From contig JAFLVP010000010.1 of NCBI GenBank assembly GCA_022508265.1, positions 1 through 49,225 on the forward strand: a DNA stretch of 49,225 bases, given 5' to 3'. The notes under the pieces are model-generated. The model was not told the DNA's origin, searched no databases, and saw only the letters and a list, made by a program, of their open reading frames with translations. Below are positions 18,821 to 28,070 of this stretch, piece by piece. The translations under genes and the position numbers were made by a program. The DNA is from Clostridiales bacterium. Its GTDB lineage: Bacteria; Bacillota; Clostridia; Christensenellales; Borkfalkiaceae. The first letter of the stretch is position 1. Each line of letters begins with the position of its first letter.

Positions 18821-19541
18821 TTAACTCCGCCCTGTATGCAACCCGCAGTTCGCCGTCAACTTTGCCTTCGACTATGTACTCTGTACCGTTTTGCGTTCCC
18901 ATAAAAGTAATTTCTTCTCCCAGCTTGCACTGCTTTGAATAAGTAATCTGCAGTTTACTGAAATATTTTCCCTTTATATCGTCAAGCGAGAAGGTATCGT
19001 AGAGATAGTCGGCGTACTTCGTATTATTTACGTGAAAATAATGATCGTAATCGGAGAGTTTTACTCGCTTACTTCCAAGAAATTTCGAATCTGTAATCGC
19101 CGGTATTTTCCAGTTTGTGAAAAGAACGCTTCTCTCTTTGTTGTAGTTATCGAACGCACCCTCACTAAAATAAACGCCGGCAGGGAGCGGCTTGAAACTA
19201 TTCATATCAATCATGCACCAGCGCGTAGTGCACACACCCACTTTTTCAGTTCCACAAAACAGTTCAAAATCGCGCAGAAATATGAGCATTTTGGGGGCTA
19301 TAGGCCAAGTATGCGCTTCAAGCTTTTCTCCGAGCTTTACTGGACGTAAAAGTTCAATATAGGCGTTTGCCAAAATAAAACCTATATTTTTAGGCGCAAT
19401 ATCTTCGTAGCCAAAGCCCAATTCGTCGGCGGAAAGACAAGCGGATTCCTCCATAAATGCAAGAAGCGAAGACGGCTTTAAATTGTCAAAGGCGTCAACA
19501 TCGGTATATTTAATTTCATACTCTTTTATATGTCTGTACAT
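18807..19541 (-). CDS. Acyl-ACP thioesterase
   Basis: Hydrolyses acyl-ACP to release free fatty acids from type II fatty-acid synthesis. The 244 residues form two hotdog domains. The first is near KYTDVDAFDNLKPSSLLAFMEE; the second has the conserved DYDHYFHVNNTKYADYL, with the Asn-x-His pattern of plant FatA/FatB relatives. The reading frame can be extended six codons to 19559, but that ATG lies inside the predicted -10 box. The internal ATG at 19541 has GGTGAT just upstream and is preferred. It heads a four-gene operon with the YgjP-like peptidase, cysteine desulfurase and thiI; no functional link between the lipid enzyme and sulfur transfer is obvious. Confidence 0.88.
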   Translation of the reverse strand: MYRHIKEYEIKYTDVDAFDNLKPSSLLAFMEESACLSADELGFGYEDIAPKNIGFILANAYIELLRPVKLGEKLEAHTWPIAPKMLIFLRDFELFCGTEKVGVCTTRWCMIDMNSFKPLPAGVYFSEGAFDNYNKERSVLFTNWKIPAITDSKFLGSKRVKLSDYDHYFHVNNTKYADYLYDTFSLDDIKGKYFSKLQITYSKQCKLGEEITFMGTQNGTEYIVEGKVDGELRVAYRAELSETL

Positions 19542-19557
19542 ATCATCACCATTGAGC

Positions 19558-19586
19558 ATTTTAACACTTTTTAATAAAAATGTCTA
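19558..19586 (-). promoter_or_regulatory. Promoter of the thioesterase-thiI operon
   Basis: On the minus strand, -35 TAGACA (19586-19581), a 17-base spacer and -10 TAAAAT (19563-19558). The predicted start near 19551 gives a leader of about ten bases before the ATG at 19541. The divergent PadR promoter lies 60-90 bases away, so one regulator could act on both. Confidence 0.6.
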
Positions 19587-19646
19587 CAATTTGAACGATT
19601 TTGTGCAGATTATGTGTGACATAGTACTTACTATATTGTTAAATTG

Positions 19647-19675
19647 TTGACATTTTGTGTAATTTATGGTAAAAT
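19647..19675 (+). promoter_or_regulatory. Promoter of the PadR-flavodoxin operon
   Basis: Perfect -35 TTGACA (19647-19652), a 17-base spacer and -10 TAAAAT (19670-19675). The leader is about 21 bases before the GTG at 19703. Upstream, ATGT-GTG-ACAT (19612-19622) has half-sites like those in PadR operators but with a spacing of three instead of eight; binding there is speculative. Confidence 0.8.
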
Positions 19676-19702
19676 CGTATCAATAAACTAAGGAGAACTA
19701 CT

Positions 19703-21127
19703 GTGGACGAAGAAATTTTGGAAAACGATAATTCTACCTCTCAAGACGACGGTAAGAACAGCAATATAAGTTCCGACCTTATCAGAGGGCACATCAATAC
19801 CATTATCCTTCGCACCTTGTGCGAGCGCGACAAGTACGGGTACGAGATAATTGAAGAAATAGAATCCAAAAGTCACGGTCAATATACTTTAAAACAACCC
19901 ACCCTGTACAGCGCATTAAAGAGGCTTGAAAGTCAGGGCTACATAAACGCATATTGGAAGACCGATGAAACCTCCGGCGGCGGAAGAAGAAAGTACTACA
20001 CCATTTCTGACAGCGGGAGAGAAATTTCGGAAAAAAATCAATCCGAGTGGGAATACTCGCGTACGGTAATCGACAGCCTTATTTCGGACAGAAGTTTTGA
20101 CTTTACGCAGCCTCCCCCCTCCGCGGTTGACTTTAAAATCCTAAAAAGCTCAACAACGCGCGTTCCCGTTATCAAGGATGATGACGAAGATAATCCGGAG
20201 ATACGCCGCGAAGTTGCCTTTGAAGAAACTCCCGAGGTTTTGCGCGAGGTTAAGTTCGAAGAACCAGCAGCTACTGATATAGTAGAAGAGCCTGCTAACG
20301 CTCCCGAGCCTGCACAGCCCATAGTGGTTGAGAGTGTTACGGTGGTTGAAGAGCCGAAGCAGGTCGAACAAAAGTCTGTAGAGCAGCCCCCGTCAATGGA
20401 CGAGGAACAGCGCAGAATCCTTCACGAAAACTATATGAAGCTTATAAATTCCGAAACAAACAATGCGACCGACACTTCAGTCGTTCCCGATTCGGAGCAT
20501 ATAAATACCGACAAGCTAATCTATATCAATAAGCCGGAGCCCGAGCGCGATTATAAAAATCTTCTCAACAATCTGTACGCTAAAACTTACAGCGCAAAGC
20601 CCGTGCAGGAGCATGTTCCCACTCGCGAGCCCGCTCCCGCGAAATTCTCGCCCACGGTTAGATATGAGGATACCGCTAAAAGCGAGGTTGTTGCTACGGA
20701 GTACGTTTCCTCGGGTTCGCGCAGGAAGAAGTTCAACAGAGGCAGTACCCTGCTCGTTTGTTCGCTCATTATAGCGGCAATAATGTTCGTGGAATTTGCC
20801 CTCTGCCTTGCTCTCAAAAACGATTTGGGCATTGACCTTGGTTATCCATTCGTAATTTTGGTACTCGCCGCAGTTCAAGTGGCTATATGCCTTGCTTTAA
20901 AATACAGTAGCGTTGGCAAAAGCACACGCAAGCCCGCTTCGCTGACTTATATGACGGCCTCGATTATTCTTTCGGTTATTATTATTGCAATAATACTCGT
21001 TGTCTCATTTATTCTCGAAGTTAATTTCGCGTCTGCTGGAGATATCGCGGCAAAGATTATTTTCCCCTGTCTGATAACTTTAAATATTCCCCTCTTTGCG
21101 CTTTTATACTATCTGTTTTCAAGGTGA
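19703..21127 (+). CDS. PadR-family transcriptional regulator with four C-terminal membrane helices
   Basis: Residues of about 17-110 are a PadR winged helix: RTLCERDKYGYEIIEEIE, then LKQPTLYSALKRLESQGYI and GGGRRKYYTISDSG (the wing). A long acidic, Pro/Glu-rich linker follows (about 150-340). Four hydrophobic segments end the protein (about 348-371, 381-400, 414-438 and 450-472), which should hold it in the cytoplasmic membrane with the DNA-binding domain inside. Ordinary PadR proteins are 110-190 residues and soluble; this one has 474. It starts at GTG with AAGGAG upstream. It shares a promoter region with the thioesterase operon and is coupled to the flavodoxin gene. Ligand and targets are unknown. 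Confidence 0.85.
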   Translation: MDEEILENDNSTSQDDGKNSNISSDLIRGHINTIILRTLCERDKYGYEIIEEIESKSHGQYTLKQPTLYSALKRLESQGYINAYWKTDETSGGGRRKYYTISDSGREISEKNQSEWEYSRTVIDSLISDRSFDFTQPPPSAVDFKILKSSTTRVPVIKDDDEDNPEIRREVAFEETPEVLREVKFEEPAATDIVEEPANAPEPAQPIVVESVTVVEEPKQVEQKSVEQPPSMDEEQRRILHENYMKLINSETNNATDTSVVPDSEHINTDKLIYINKPEPERDYKNLLNNLYAKTYSAKPVQEHVPTREPAPAKFSPTVRYEDTAKSEVVATEYVSSGSRRKKFNRGSTLLVCSLIIAAIMFVEFALCLALKNDLGIDLGYPFVILVLAAVQVAICLALKYSSVGKSTRKPASLTYMTASIILSVIIIAIILVVSFILEVNFASAGDIAAKIIFPCLITLNIPLFALLYYLFSR

Positions 21128-21132
21128 TTTCA

Positions 21133-21567
21133 ATGAAAATTTTAATTATTGTTAAATCTAAAGGAACAGGTAACACTATGCAAATTGCCGAAGCGATGGC
21201 AGAAGCTGTTCCGGCGACTATTACCGCCTTGGAGGAAGTACATAATTACAATCTTGAAGGATACGACTTAATAGGACTTGGCAGCGGAATATTTTTTGGC
21301 AAGCACTATAAAGATTTAATTAAGTTTGCTGAAACACTAAAAGCCAAGAACTGTTTCGTGTTCTCTACGAGCGGATACAACAATTTGGAAAAGGTTAACG
21401 GTGCGCTTGTAAAGCTTTTGGAAGCCGGTGGCAATAATGTGTTGGGGTCTTTTGCATGCCGTGGGGTTTTCCTTGGTAAAAATAAAGGACATCCAAACAC
21501 AGACGACTTTGACAACGCACAAAAATTTATAGGCGAAGTTATAGAAAAATACAATCACATACAATAA
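21133..21567 (+). CDS. Flavodoxin-family protein
   Basis: Small FMN-binding electron carrier or flavodoxin-like oxidoreductase, 144 residues. The N-terminal phosphate loop SKGTGNTMQIA follows the first strand (KILIIVKS), GLGSGIFFGKHY is the second loop and FSTSGYNN lies at the third flavin-contact position. The reading frame can begin at a GTG nine bases earlier, but AAGGTG (21121-21126), placed six bases before the ATG at 21133, decides the start. It follows the PadR stop by five bases and ends at a terminator, so it is the second gene of a two-gene operon. The redox partner is unknown. Confidence 0.87.
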   Translation: MKILIIVKSKGTGNTMQIAEAMAEAVPATITALEEVHNYNLEGYDLIGLGSGIFFGKHYKDLIKFAETLKAKNCFVFSTSGYNNLEKVNGALVKLLEAGGNNVLGSFACRGVFLGKNKGHPNTDDFDNAQKFIGEVIEKYNHIQ

Positions 21568-21572
21568 AAAAG

Positions 21573-21597
21573 AACCCGTTGCATTTGCAACGGGTTT
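21573..21597. terminator. Terminator between flavodoxin gene and rny
   Basis: A 10-bp stem (21573-21582 with 21587-21596) with a four-base loop between two convergent genes. An A run precedes it, which becomes a T run for the minus strand, and a short T run follows on the plus strand. It can serve both genes. Confidence 0.85.
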
Positions 21598-21610
21598 ATC
21601 ATTTTATTAA

Positions 21611-23227
21611 TTATTTTGCGTATTCGCTTGCTCTGAATTCCCTTATAACGTTTACCTTTATCTGTCCGGGATATTCAAGCTCGCTTTCAATTTTCTTGGC
21701 TATATCTTTAGCGAGGAAAAGTGTCTGGGCATCGTCAATCTTATCGGGGTTGACAATTACACGCACCTCTCTGCCTGCCTGAATTGCGTAGCATTTATCT
21801 ACGCCACCGAAACCGCCTGCAATAGTTTCAAGCTTCTCAAGCCTTTTAACGTAGTTAGTACCCGTTTCTCTTCTTGCACCAGGTCTTGCACCAGATATGG
21901 CGTCTGCAGCCGCAACAAGCACCGCTTCAACCGTAGTGGGCTCAACGTCACCGTGGTGAGCAGCTATCGCGTTGACAACCTTGTGGCTCTCTCTGTACTT
22001 TTTGGCAAGATCCGCACCCAGCTGGATATGAGTTCCTTCCTGCTCTTTGTCAACAGCCTTACCGATATCGTGTAAAAGCCCTGCCCGCTTTGCAAGATTT
22101 ACATCCAATCCAAGCTCCTGCGCCATAAGCCCCGCAAGTTGTGCAACTTCTATTGAGTGCTTATACACGTTCTGTCCGTAGCTTGTTCTGAATTTCAGTC
22201 TGCCCAAAAGCTTGATAATTTCGGGGTGAAGTCCGAAAATTCCGACTTCAAACATGGCGCTTTCGCCTGCCTGCTTTATCTCTAATTCCATTTCCTTTTT
22301 AACTTTTTCAACCGTTTCTTCAATCCTTGCGGGATGAATTCTGCCGTCTGAAATAAGTTTTTCAAGTGAAAGCCTTGCAATTTCACGCCTTACGGGGTCA
22401 AAGCCCGACAAAATTACGACTTCTGGCGTATCGTCTATGATGAGCTCGATACCCGTTGCATTTTCGATAGCGCGGATATTTCTGCCCTCTCTGCCTATAA
22501 GCCTTGCCTTCATATCGTCGCTGGGAATAGACACAACAGACACGGTAATTTCCGATGCGTGGTCTGCGGCGCAACGCTGTACGGCAAGAGATATAATTTT
22601 CTTTGCTTCGTTGGTAGCCTCGTCCTTTGCGGTCTGTTCTATATTTCTGACCTGAATAGCCACGTCGTGACGGGTTTCGTCAAGAATTTCGTTGGATAAA
22701 AGCTTTTTCGCCTCGTCCCTTGTGAGCTGAGCTACTCTTTCAAGCTCTTGAAGCATAAGCTCGTGCTGATGGTCTACCTTTTCCTGTGTTATCTTGACTT
22801 CGTTTTCTTTATTTATAAGTTCTTTCTTCTGCTGCTCAAGCGCGTTGGTCTGTTTTAAGATGGATTCTTCCCTCTTATCCAGTATTTCTTCACGCTGAAC
22901 AAGCCTCTGTTCCTGCTTTTGGAGCTCGCCCTTTTTCTCGCGCGTCTCCTTTTCGAATTCGTTTCTACGTTGTAGCTCCTGTTCCTTTACTTCCAAAAGC
23001 GCTTCTTTTTTCAAATCTTTACATTCGCGATTAGCGTCGTCAATCATCTTCCTGCGAAGGGCGCTGATTTCACCAATTTTCTTGTCAGTTTTCTTGCGGT
23101 TTATATATCCGCCAAGAAAAAATCCACCGGCTAACGCGCCCAAAACACCAATCGGAAGCGCAACCGCAAGACCAATTATAGTTGCTTGGTTTGAAAGAAA
23201 CAGGTTGCAAAATGCCAATAAGTTCAT
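21611..23227 (-). CDS. rny: Ribonuclease Y
   Basis: Membrane-bound endoribonuclease that starts mRNA decay in many Firmicutes. The 538 residues have an N-terminal membrane helix (about 15-40), a long charged coiled coil (about 45-190), a KH RNA-binding domain ([19 protein letters not shown] near 228) and an HD domain with the metal motif [11 protein letters not shown] near 365, ending with ARPGARRET. Length and layout are standard. A strong AGGAGG precedes the ATG. It has its own promoter and stands near recA as in Bacillus, with nadE intervening. Confidence 0.97.
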   Translation of the reverse strand: MNLLAFCNLFLSNQATIIGLAVALPIGVLGALAGGFFLGGYINRKKTDKKIGEISALRRKMIDDANRECKDLKKEALLEVKEQELQRRNEFEKETREKKGELQKQEQRLVQREEILDKREESILKQTNALEQQKKELINKENEVKITQEKVDHQHELMLQELERVAQLTRDEAKKLLSNEILDETRHDVAIQVRNIEQTAKDEATNEAKKIISLAVQRCAADHASEITVSVVSIPSDDMKARLIGREGRNIRAIENATGIELIIDDTPEVVILSGFDPVRREIARLSLEKLISDGRIHPARIEETVEKVKKEMELEIKQAGESAMFEVGIFGLHPEIIKLLGRLKFRTSYGQNVYKHSIEVAQLAGLMAQELGLDVNLAKRAGLLHDIGKAVDKEQEGTHIQLGADLAKKYRESHKVVNAIAAHHGDVEPTTVEAVLVAAADAISGARPGARRETGTNYVKRLEKLETIAGGFGGVDKCYAIQAGREVRVIVNPDKIDDAQTLFLAKDIAKKIESELEYPGQIKVNVIREFRASEYAK

Positions 23228-23262
23228 TGTTGCCTCCTGATATAAAATTAAATATATACTAT

Positions 23263-23277
23263 GCTTCTATAAGAAGC
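23263..23277 (-). promoter_or_regulatory. Hairpin in the rny leader
   Basis: Six-base arms (23263-23268 and 23272-23277) are perfect inverted repeats around three bases, within the 62-base predicted leader of rny and about 20 bases upstream of its ribosome site. It may be a stability or RNase Y target structure; this is untested. Confidence 0.4.
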
Positions 23278-23295
23278 CGTTTATATCCGTTTAAT

Positions 23296-23324
23296 ATTTT
23301 ACACCTTTCTTGGATAAAAGTCAA
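23296..23324 (-). promoter_or_regulatory. Promoter of rny
   Basis: On the minus strand, -35 TTGACT (23324-23319), a 17-base spacer and -10 TAAAAT (23301-23296). The predicted start near 23289 gives a 62-base leader, longer than the 20-35 bases of other predicted leaders in this window. Confidence 0.72.
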
Positions 23325-23353
23325 TTTATTGAATTAAATTGTTTCAAAATATG

Positions 23354-23380
23354 TAAAAAAGACAACCGTACGGTTGCCTT
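23354..23380 (-). terminator. Terminator of the ftsK-nadE operon
   Basis: Just after the nadE stop, an inverted repeat (arms around 23359-23367 and 23372-23380, one mismatch, four-base loop GTAC) is followed on the minus strand by a T run (23360-23355). It lies upstream of the rny promoter and separates the two units. Confidence 0.75.
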
Positions 23381-23385
23381 ATAAA

Positions 23386-25308
23386 TTACAGTTTTTCTAT
23401 TATTTCAAGCCAAATCTTTGCCGTTGCGTCGGAGGGCATGCGCCAGTCCGCACGTGGGGAAAGACAGACCGAACCGACCTTTACACCGTCGGGTACACAC
23501 GAACGCTTAAACTGCTGTGCAAAAAATCTTTTGAAGAAGTTTTTGAGCCATTTTTTAATCGTTTGGTCGTCAAATTCGCCTTTAAACGCCTTTTTTGCAA
23601 GATAATAAATCTTATCGGGCGCAAACGCACACCTTATCGAATAGTACAAAAAGAAATCGTGTAAAACGTACGGTCCCACCAAGTCTTCCGTCTTTTGAGC
23701 AATACTTCCGTCCTTTTCGGGGGGAAGCAGCTCGGGCGAAATTTCGGTATTTAATATGTCTGTAAGCACCTTTCCCGCTTCTCCGCCTATTTTTTCGGCT
23801 TCATACCTTATAAGATGTTTGACAAGCGTCTTAGGCACGGAAGCATTCACGCCGTACATTGACATATGGTCGCCGTTATAGGTAGCCCAACCGAGCGCAA
23901 GCTCGCTCAAATCGCCCGTACCTATTACAAGACCGTTCGTGTCGTTAGCAATATCCATTAGTACGAGCGTCCTCATCCTTGCCTGCGCATTCTCATAGGT
24001 TACGTTCCTATCCTCGGGGTCGTGCCCTATGTCCTCAAAATGCTTTAAAACGCTTTCGCCCACAGGAATAATTTTGCAGGTTGCGCCGACTGCCTCTATT
24101 AGCTTTAAAGAATTATTCTTCGTCTTGTCGGTCGTGCCGAAAGCCGGCATAGTGATTGCAATAATATCATTTAAGGGCTTGCCTATTGCCTTGAACGCAC
24201 GGCAGGTTACAAGCAGTGCAAGCGCCGAATCCAGCCCGCCCGAAATGCCTATTACGGCGGTCTTTGCGTTCGTATGTTTAAGGCGCTTTTCAAGTCCTTT
24301 AGACTGTATCGTTAAAATTAGCTCGGCTCTTTCATTGATCTCACTGCCTTGGGGAATAAACGGAGTTTTGGAAATTTCTCTTAAAACGTCCGCTTGGGAA
24401 TTTGCAGCCTGAAATCCCACGATAGAATAATGCGAGTACGTTTGTGCTTCGTCACTGTAATATCCGCTCGCCATTCTGCGGCGTTCTGATGAGATGAGCT
24501 CAACGTCAATCTCGCCGTATAAGAGCCCGTTTTCAAATAGCCTGCTCTCTGCAACGCAAGTACCGTTTTCACAAATGAGATTGTGACCCGAAAAAGCCAT
24601 ATCCGTGGTGCTTTCGCCTTCGCCTGCGTCAGCGTAAATATATCCGCAAACAAGCTTGGCAGACTGCATTTTTACAAGATTTTTTCTGAAATCCGCCTTG
24701 CCTGCAAGCTCGTCGCTGGCAGAGAGGTTTACTATAATGTTTGCACCCGCTTGAGCATGCACTATCGAAGGCGATAAGGGCGACCATAAATCTTCGCAAA
24801 TTTCTGCCGAAACCGTAAATTCCGCGCAGTTTGCCGCACTGAAAATAATGTGCGTATCAACCAATATATCCTGCTGACCGCAAATATCGATATAGAAGGA
24901 CTCCTCGGGTGCGGGTGAGAAATATCTGCGTTCGTAAAACTCGCCGTAGTTGGGGATATGAGTTTTAGGCACTATGCCCAAAATTTTTCCGCCGCTTATT
25001 GCAACCGCACAATTATACAGCCTGCCGCAGCTTGAAATGGGCGCGCCGACAAACACGAGGGTATCTATTCCAGAAGTCGCCTCGCATATCCGTGCAAGCG
25101 CGTTTTCCACGCTGTCAAGTAAGACTTTTTGGTTGAACAAGTCTCCGCAGGTATACCCGCACACGCAAAGTTCGGGGAATACGGTAATTTCGCTACCACA
25201 CTTTGCGCTTGCCATTATAGCGTTGATTATATTTTTTGTGTTGAATTCCACGTCTGCAACCTTAATTTCCGGAGTTGCCGCGCAGACCTTTACAAAGCCG
25301 TATTTCAT
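23386..25308 (-). CDS. nadE: Glutamine-dependent NAD+ synthetase
   Basis: Last step of NAD synthesis: amidation of nicotinate adenine dinucleotide with ammonia from glutamine. The N-terminal nitrilase-type glutaminase (about 1-300) has the Glu-Lys-Cys triad in FPELCVCGYTC, VPKTHIPNYGEFYE and AEICEDLW. The C-terminal synthetase has the PP-loop GISGGLDSALALL near residue 355 and GTGDLSELALGWATYNGDH. The 640-residue length is normal. A TTG one codon upstream is possible, but the ATG overlaps the recA stop (TGATG) and is preferred. In Bacillus recA and rny are close neighbours, so nadE looks inserted between them. Confidence 0.95.
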   Translation of the reverse strand: MKYGFVKVCAATPEIKVADVEFNTKNIINAIMASAKCGSEITVFPELCVCGYTCGDLFNQKVLLDSVENALARICEATSGIDTLVFVGAPISSCGRLYNCAVAISGGKILGIVPKTHIPNYGEFYERRYFSPAPEESFYIDICGQQDILVDTHIIFSAANCAEFTVSAEICEDLWSPLSPSIVHAQAGANIIVNLSASDELAGKADFRKNLVKMQSAKLVCGYIYADAGEGESTTDMAFSGHNLICENGTCVAESRLFENGLLYGEIDVELISSERRRMASGYYSDEAQTYSHYSIVGFQAANSQADVLREISKTPFIPQGSEINERAELILTIQSKGLEKRLKHTNAKTAVIGISGGLDSALALLVTCRAFKAIGKPLNDIIAITMPAFGTTDKTKNNSLKLIEAVGATCKIIPVGESVLKHFEDIGHDPEDRNVTYENAQARMRTLVLMDIANDTNGLVIGTGDLSELALGWATYNGDHMSMYGVNASVPKTLVKHLIRYEAEKIGGEAGKVLTDILNTEISPELLPPEKDGSIAQKTEDLVGPYVLHDFFLYYSIRCAFAPDKIYYLAKKAFKGEFDDQTIKKWLKNFFKRFFAQQFKRSCVPDGVKVGSVCLSPRADWRMPSDATAKIWLEIIEKL

Positions 25309-26315
25309 CAATCCCTTTTCTCCGTGGCCGCCTTGTATGCCGCCCTGATTTTGGCATCTATATCGGCTTTAAGAGTTGCATTGGTCTTTAAAAGTTCGCG
25401 CATTTTTTCGCGGCCCTGCGCAATCTTTTCGTCGTTGTAGCTGAACCATGAGCCACTCTTTGTAAGTATGCCGTATTCAACGCCCAAGTCGATGAGGCAA
25501 CCCTCCTGCGAAATGCCTTCTCCGTAGATTATATCAAATTCCGCAACCTTGAAGGGAGGCGCAACCTTGTTTTTAACTACCTTGCACTTTGCTCTGTTGC
25601 CGATAATTTCGCCGTCTCCTTTCAAAGCGTCGGCTTTTCTTATATCGAGGCGAATTGTTGCAAAATATTTGAGTGCCTTTCCGCCCGGCGTTGTTTCTGG
25701 GTTTCCGAACATAACGCCCACCTTTTCACGGAGCTGGTTGATAAACACAACGCAGGTTTTTGATTTATTGGTTATTGCCGTCAGCTTTCTCAATGCCTGT
25801 GACATAAGCCTTGCAAGCAAGCCAACGTGAGTATCGCCCATATCACCCTCAATTTCAGCCTTTGGTGTGAGCGCCGCAACAGAGTCAACGACAATAAGGT
25901 CAATTGCGCTTGAACGTACGAGCGACTCACAGATGTCGAGTGCCTGCTCCCCTGTATCGGGCTGTGAAAGATACAGCTCGTTGGTATCTACACCGAGCGC
26001 TGCGGCGTACTGCGCGTCGAGAGCGTGCTCTGCATCGATGAACGCGGCAACTCCGCCTGCCTTCTGCGTTTCTGCAATCAAATGAAGCGCAACCGTAGTT
26101 TTACCCGAAGATTCGGGACCGAAAATTTCAAGAATCCTGCCGCGCGGAACACCGCCGATTCCGAGAGCAAGGTCAAGGGCAAGACAACCTGTGGGAATTG
26201 CCTCTATATCCCTGCTTACGTTGTTTTCGCCAAGCTTCATAATGGCGCCTTTGCCGTATTGCTTCTCTATCATTGCAATAGTAGAATTCAGTGCTTTAAG
26301 TTTTTCGTCGTTCAT
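25308..26315 (-). CDS. recA: Recombinase RecA
   Basis: ATP-dependent strand-exchange protein for recombination and repair; its filament also triggers LexA cleavage where LexA exists. The 335 residues have the N-terminal oligomerisation segment ([15 protein letters not shown]), Walker [10 protein letters not shown] (about 66-74), the DAEHALD segment, Walker B ([10 protein letters not shown]), and loop L2 with [20 protein letters not shown] is well placed before the ATG. No separate SOS box was recognised in the 13-base gap after cinA; recA appears to be transcribed from upstream. Confidence 0.98.
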   Translation of the reverse strand: MNDEKLKALNSTIAMIEKQYGKGAIMKLGENNVSRDIEAIPTGCLALDLALGIGGVPRGRILEIFGPESSGKTTVALHLIAETQKAGGVAAFIDAEHALDAQYAAALGVDTNELYLSQPDTGEQALDICESLVRSSAIDLIVVDSVAALTPKAEIEGDMGDTHVGLLARLMSQALRKLTAITNKSKTCVVFINQLREKVGVMFGNPETTPGGKALKYFATIRLDIRKADALKGDGEIIGNRAKCKVVKNKVAPPFKVAEFDIIYGEGISQEGCLIDLGVEYGILTKSGSWFSYNDEKIAQGREKMRELLKTNATLKADIDAKIRAAYKAATEKRD

Positions 26316-26328
26316 ACTTATACCTCGT

Positions 26329-27408
26329 TTATTTTATCAATTTATATGCAAGAAACAGTGCAAAATTTATTGCAGTTTCAGTTATGCTTTTCCTTGAACC
26401 CTTAAGATTGTATTTATAAACCTGCGTACTCTCTTTTGTGGCAATACCTATATAAAACAGTCCTACGGGTTTATTCGTATTATCCGAATTCGGTCCCGCT
26501 ATTCCCGTTGTGGAGATACTTACATCGCAGTTTCCGCTTAAAATAAGCCCCTCCGCCATCTCGGCGGCAACTTGCTCGGATACTGCGCCGTATTTCGATA
26601 ATGTCTGTTTTTTTACGCCCAACCGCTCCTCTTTGGATTGGTTTGAATAGGTGTTCAGCCCCTCGCAAAATACTTCGCTCACTCCAGAAACTTCGACAAG
26701 CCGTTTACTTACTCCGCCGCCCGTAAAGGACTCGGCAACGCAAATTTTCATCCTGCGGAGCTTCAAAAGTTCAACGAGCCTCTCGGCAAGAGTTATATCC
26801 TCAAGGGCATAAACGTAATCTTTTAGTACCACAAGCAGTGCTCTCATTACACCGTCATATACGGTTTTAGGCATATCGGAGCCGTATATTATTTCAATAC
26901 TGCACTCTCCGTACTTCTCGGTTATGCAAAAATCAACGTCACCGCATACTTCCTTTGCTTTGGCGAGCGCCTCCGAAATTTTGTCGTTCGGTGCTCCGAC
27001 CGTCTTTATATATGCGCGCAAATAGCTTTTCCCGTACTTGTTGTTAAAAATTTTGACAATATTATTTACGCTTTCTGCGCCGTCGCTGCCCGAACTCAAG
27101 AGAAAAACGCTCTTATTCCCGGACAAAAGACAGTTTGAGCTGTCAAATTTAGCCGAATAGCTTTTCTCTATATATGACCTTAAAAGGTTGTCCATTTCGG
27201 ACGGATAAAAAATTACTGCATTTTCGAAACAGCTTTTCCCTTCCTCGACGGCCTGTACTATGCTCTGTGAATTGCCGTAATCAATATAGGAAATCTTATC
27301 GAACCAATAGCCCGAATTCCCGAAAGACAAAATCAGCTTATCAGCATTTTCAAACTCGTTTATTTTTTTATTTCTCAATATGAGAAGCAAAAATTTATCC
27401 GTACTCAT
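26329..27408 (-). CDS. cinA: CinA-family protein with divergent N-terminal domain
   Basis: The C-terminal half (about 205-359) is a clear PncC/CinA_C nicotinamide-nucleotide amidase: [42 protein letters not shown] and [15 protein letters not shown]. The usual Cys in AESCTGG is Phe here. The N-terminal COG1058/MoCF-like part is short and lacks the GTELLLG and GGLGPTxDD motifs of normal CinA; a linker resembling the CinA KH-type region is still seen at about 128-195. Total length is 359 against roughly 410. It overlaps the pgsA stop as ATGA and precedes recA by 13 bases, the conserved pgsA-cinA-recA order. The amidase is likely active; ADP-ribose pyrophosphatase activity of the N-terminus is doubtful. 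Confidence 0.88.
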   Translation of the reverse strand: MSTDKFLLLILRNKKINEFENADKLILSFGNSGYWFDKISYIDYGNSQSIVQAVEEGKSCFENAVIFYPSEMDNLLRSYIEKSYSAKFDSSNCLLSGNKSVFLLSSGSDGAESVNNIVKIFNNKYGKSYLRAYIKTVGAPNDKISEALAKAKEVCGDVDFCITEKYGECSIEIIYGSDMPKTVYDGVMRALLVVLKDYVYALEDITLAERLVELLKLRRMKICVAESFTGGGVSKRLVEVSGVSEVFCEGLNTYSNQSKEERLGVKKQTLSKYGAVSEQVAAEMAEGLILSGNCDVSISTTGIAGPNSDNTNKPVGLFYIGIATKESTQVYKYNLKGSRKSITETAINFALFLAYKLIK

Positions 27409-28070
27409 TTTTTCAGAACTTCTCTGTTTTTAACTAAGTAATTGACGCCAGAAATAACAGTCAACAATACAGCAAGCGCAAAGAACGCCATGCCGATATA
27501 AATTATTATCTCGCCTGCAAAGACGTGAAATTCGTGGACGCCGACACCTATAAGTGCAACTACGACTGCAATATCCTGCGCCGTGGTCTTGTATTTTCCG
27601 AAAATATCCGCGGCAATTACAAGCCCAGAGCTTGCGGCAACCATGCGGAACCCGCTTACTATAATTTCCCTTGCAAGTATTACGGCGACTCCGCAGCCCG
27701 CCGCAATGAGCGTCCAATCGCCAAGCCAGTCGCCAAAGCACAGAGGTCTTGTCAAAAACACTACAAGTGCTGAAAGAACTAATACTTTGTCTGCGATCGG
27801 ATCGAGAAATTTTCCGAGATTGGTTATAAGGTTATATTTTCTTGCGATTTTGCCGTCGAAAAGGTCGGTTAAAGACGCAATTGCAAATATGCCGAGCGCA
27901 ACAAAGTAGTGCCCCGTGAATTCAAGATAAAAAAAGAGTATAAAAACGGGAATCATTACAACTCTGCTTATAGTCAATTTGTTGGGTAAATTCATTACCC
28001 CATTTCCTGCGGCAAATTTATACGCTCTGCTCTCTTTATCTATTTGCTTTTCGTTTAAATTATCACTCAT
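27405..28070 (-). CDS. pgsA: CDP-diacylglycerol--glycerol-3-phosphate 3-phosphatidyltransferase
   Basis: Integral membrane enzyme making phosphatidylglycerol phosphate, the precursor of phosphatidylglycerol and cardiolipin. The 221 residues contain the CDP-alcohol phosphotransferase signature D-x2-D-G-x2-A-R-x8-G-x3-D-x3-D in the stretch from DLFDGKIARKYN to FLDPIAD. NLPNKLTISR before the first helix and about five to six hydrophobic segments fit PgsA. The reading frame could begin 13 codons earlier inside rimO, but GAGGA five bases before the ATG at 28070 supports the shorter start, which overlaps the rimO stop by eight bases. Confidence 0.93.
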   Translation of the reverse strand: MSDNLNEKQIDKESRAYKFAAGNGVMNLPNKLTISRVVMIPVFILFFYLEFTGHYFVALGIFAIASLTDLFDGKIARKYNLITNLGKFLDPIADKVLVLSALVVFLTRPLCFGDWLGDWTLIAAGCGVAVILAREIIVSGFRMVAASSGLVIAADIFGKYKTTAQDIAVVVALIGVGVHEFHVFAGEIIIYIGMAFFALAVLLTVISGVNYLVKNREVLKK

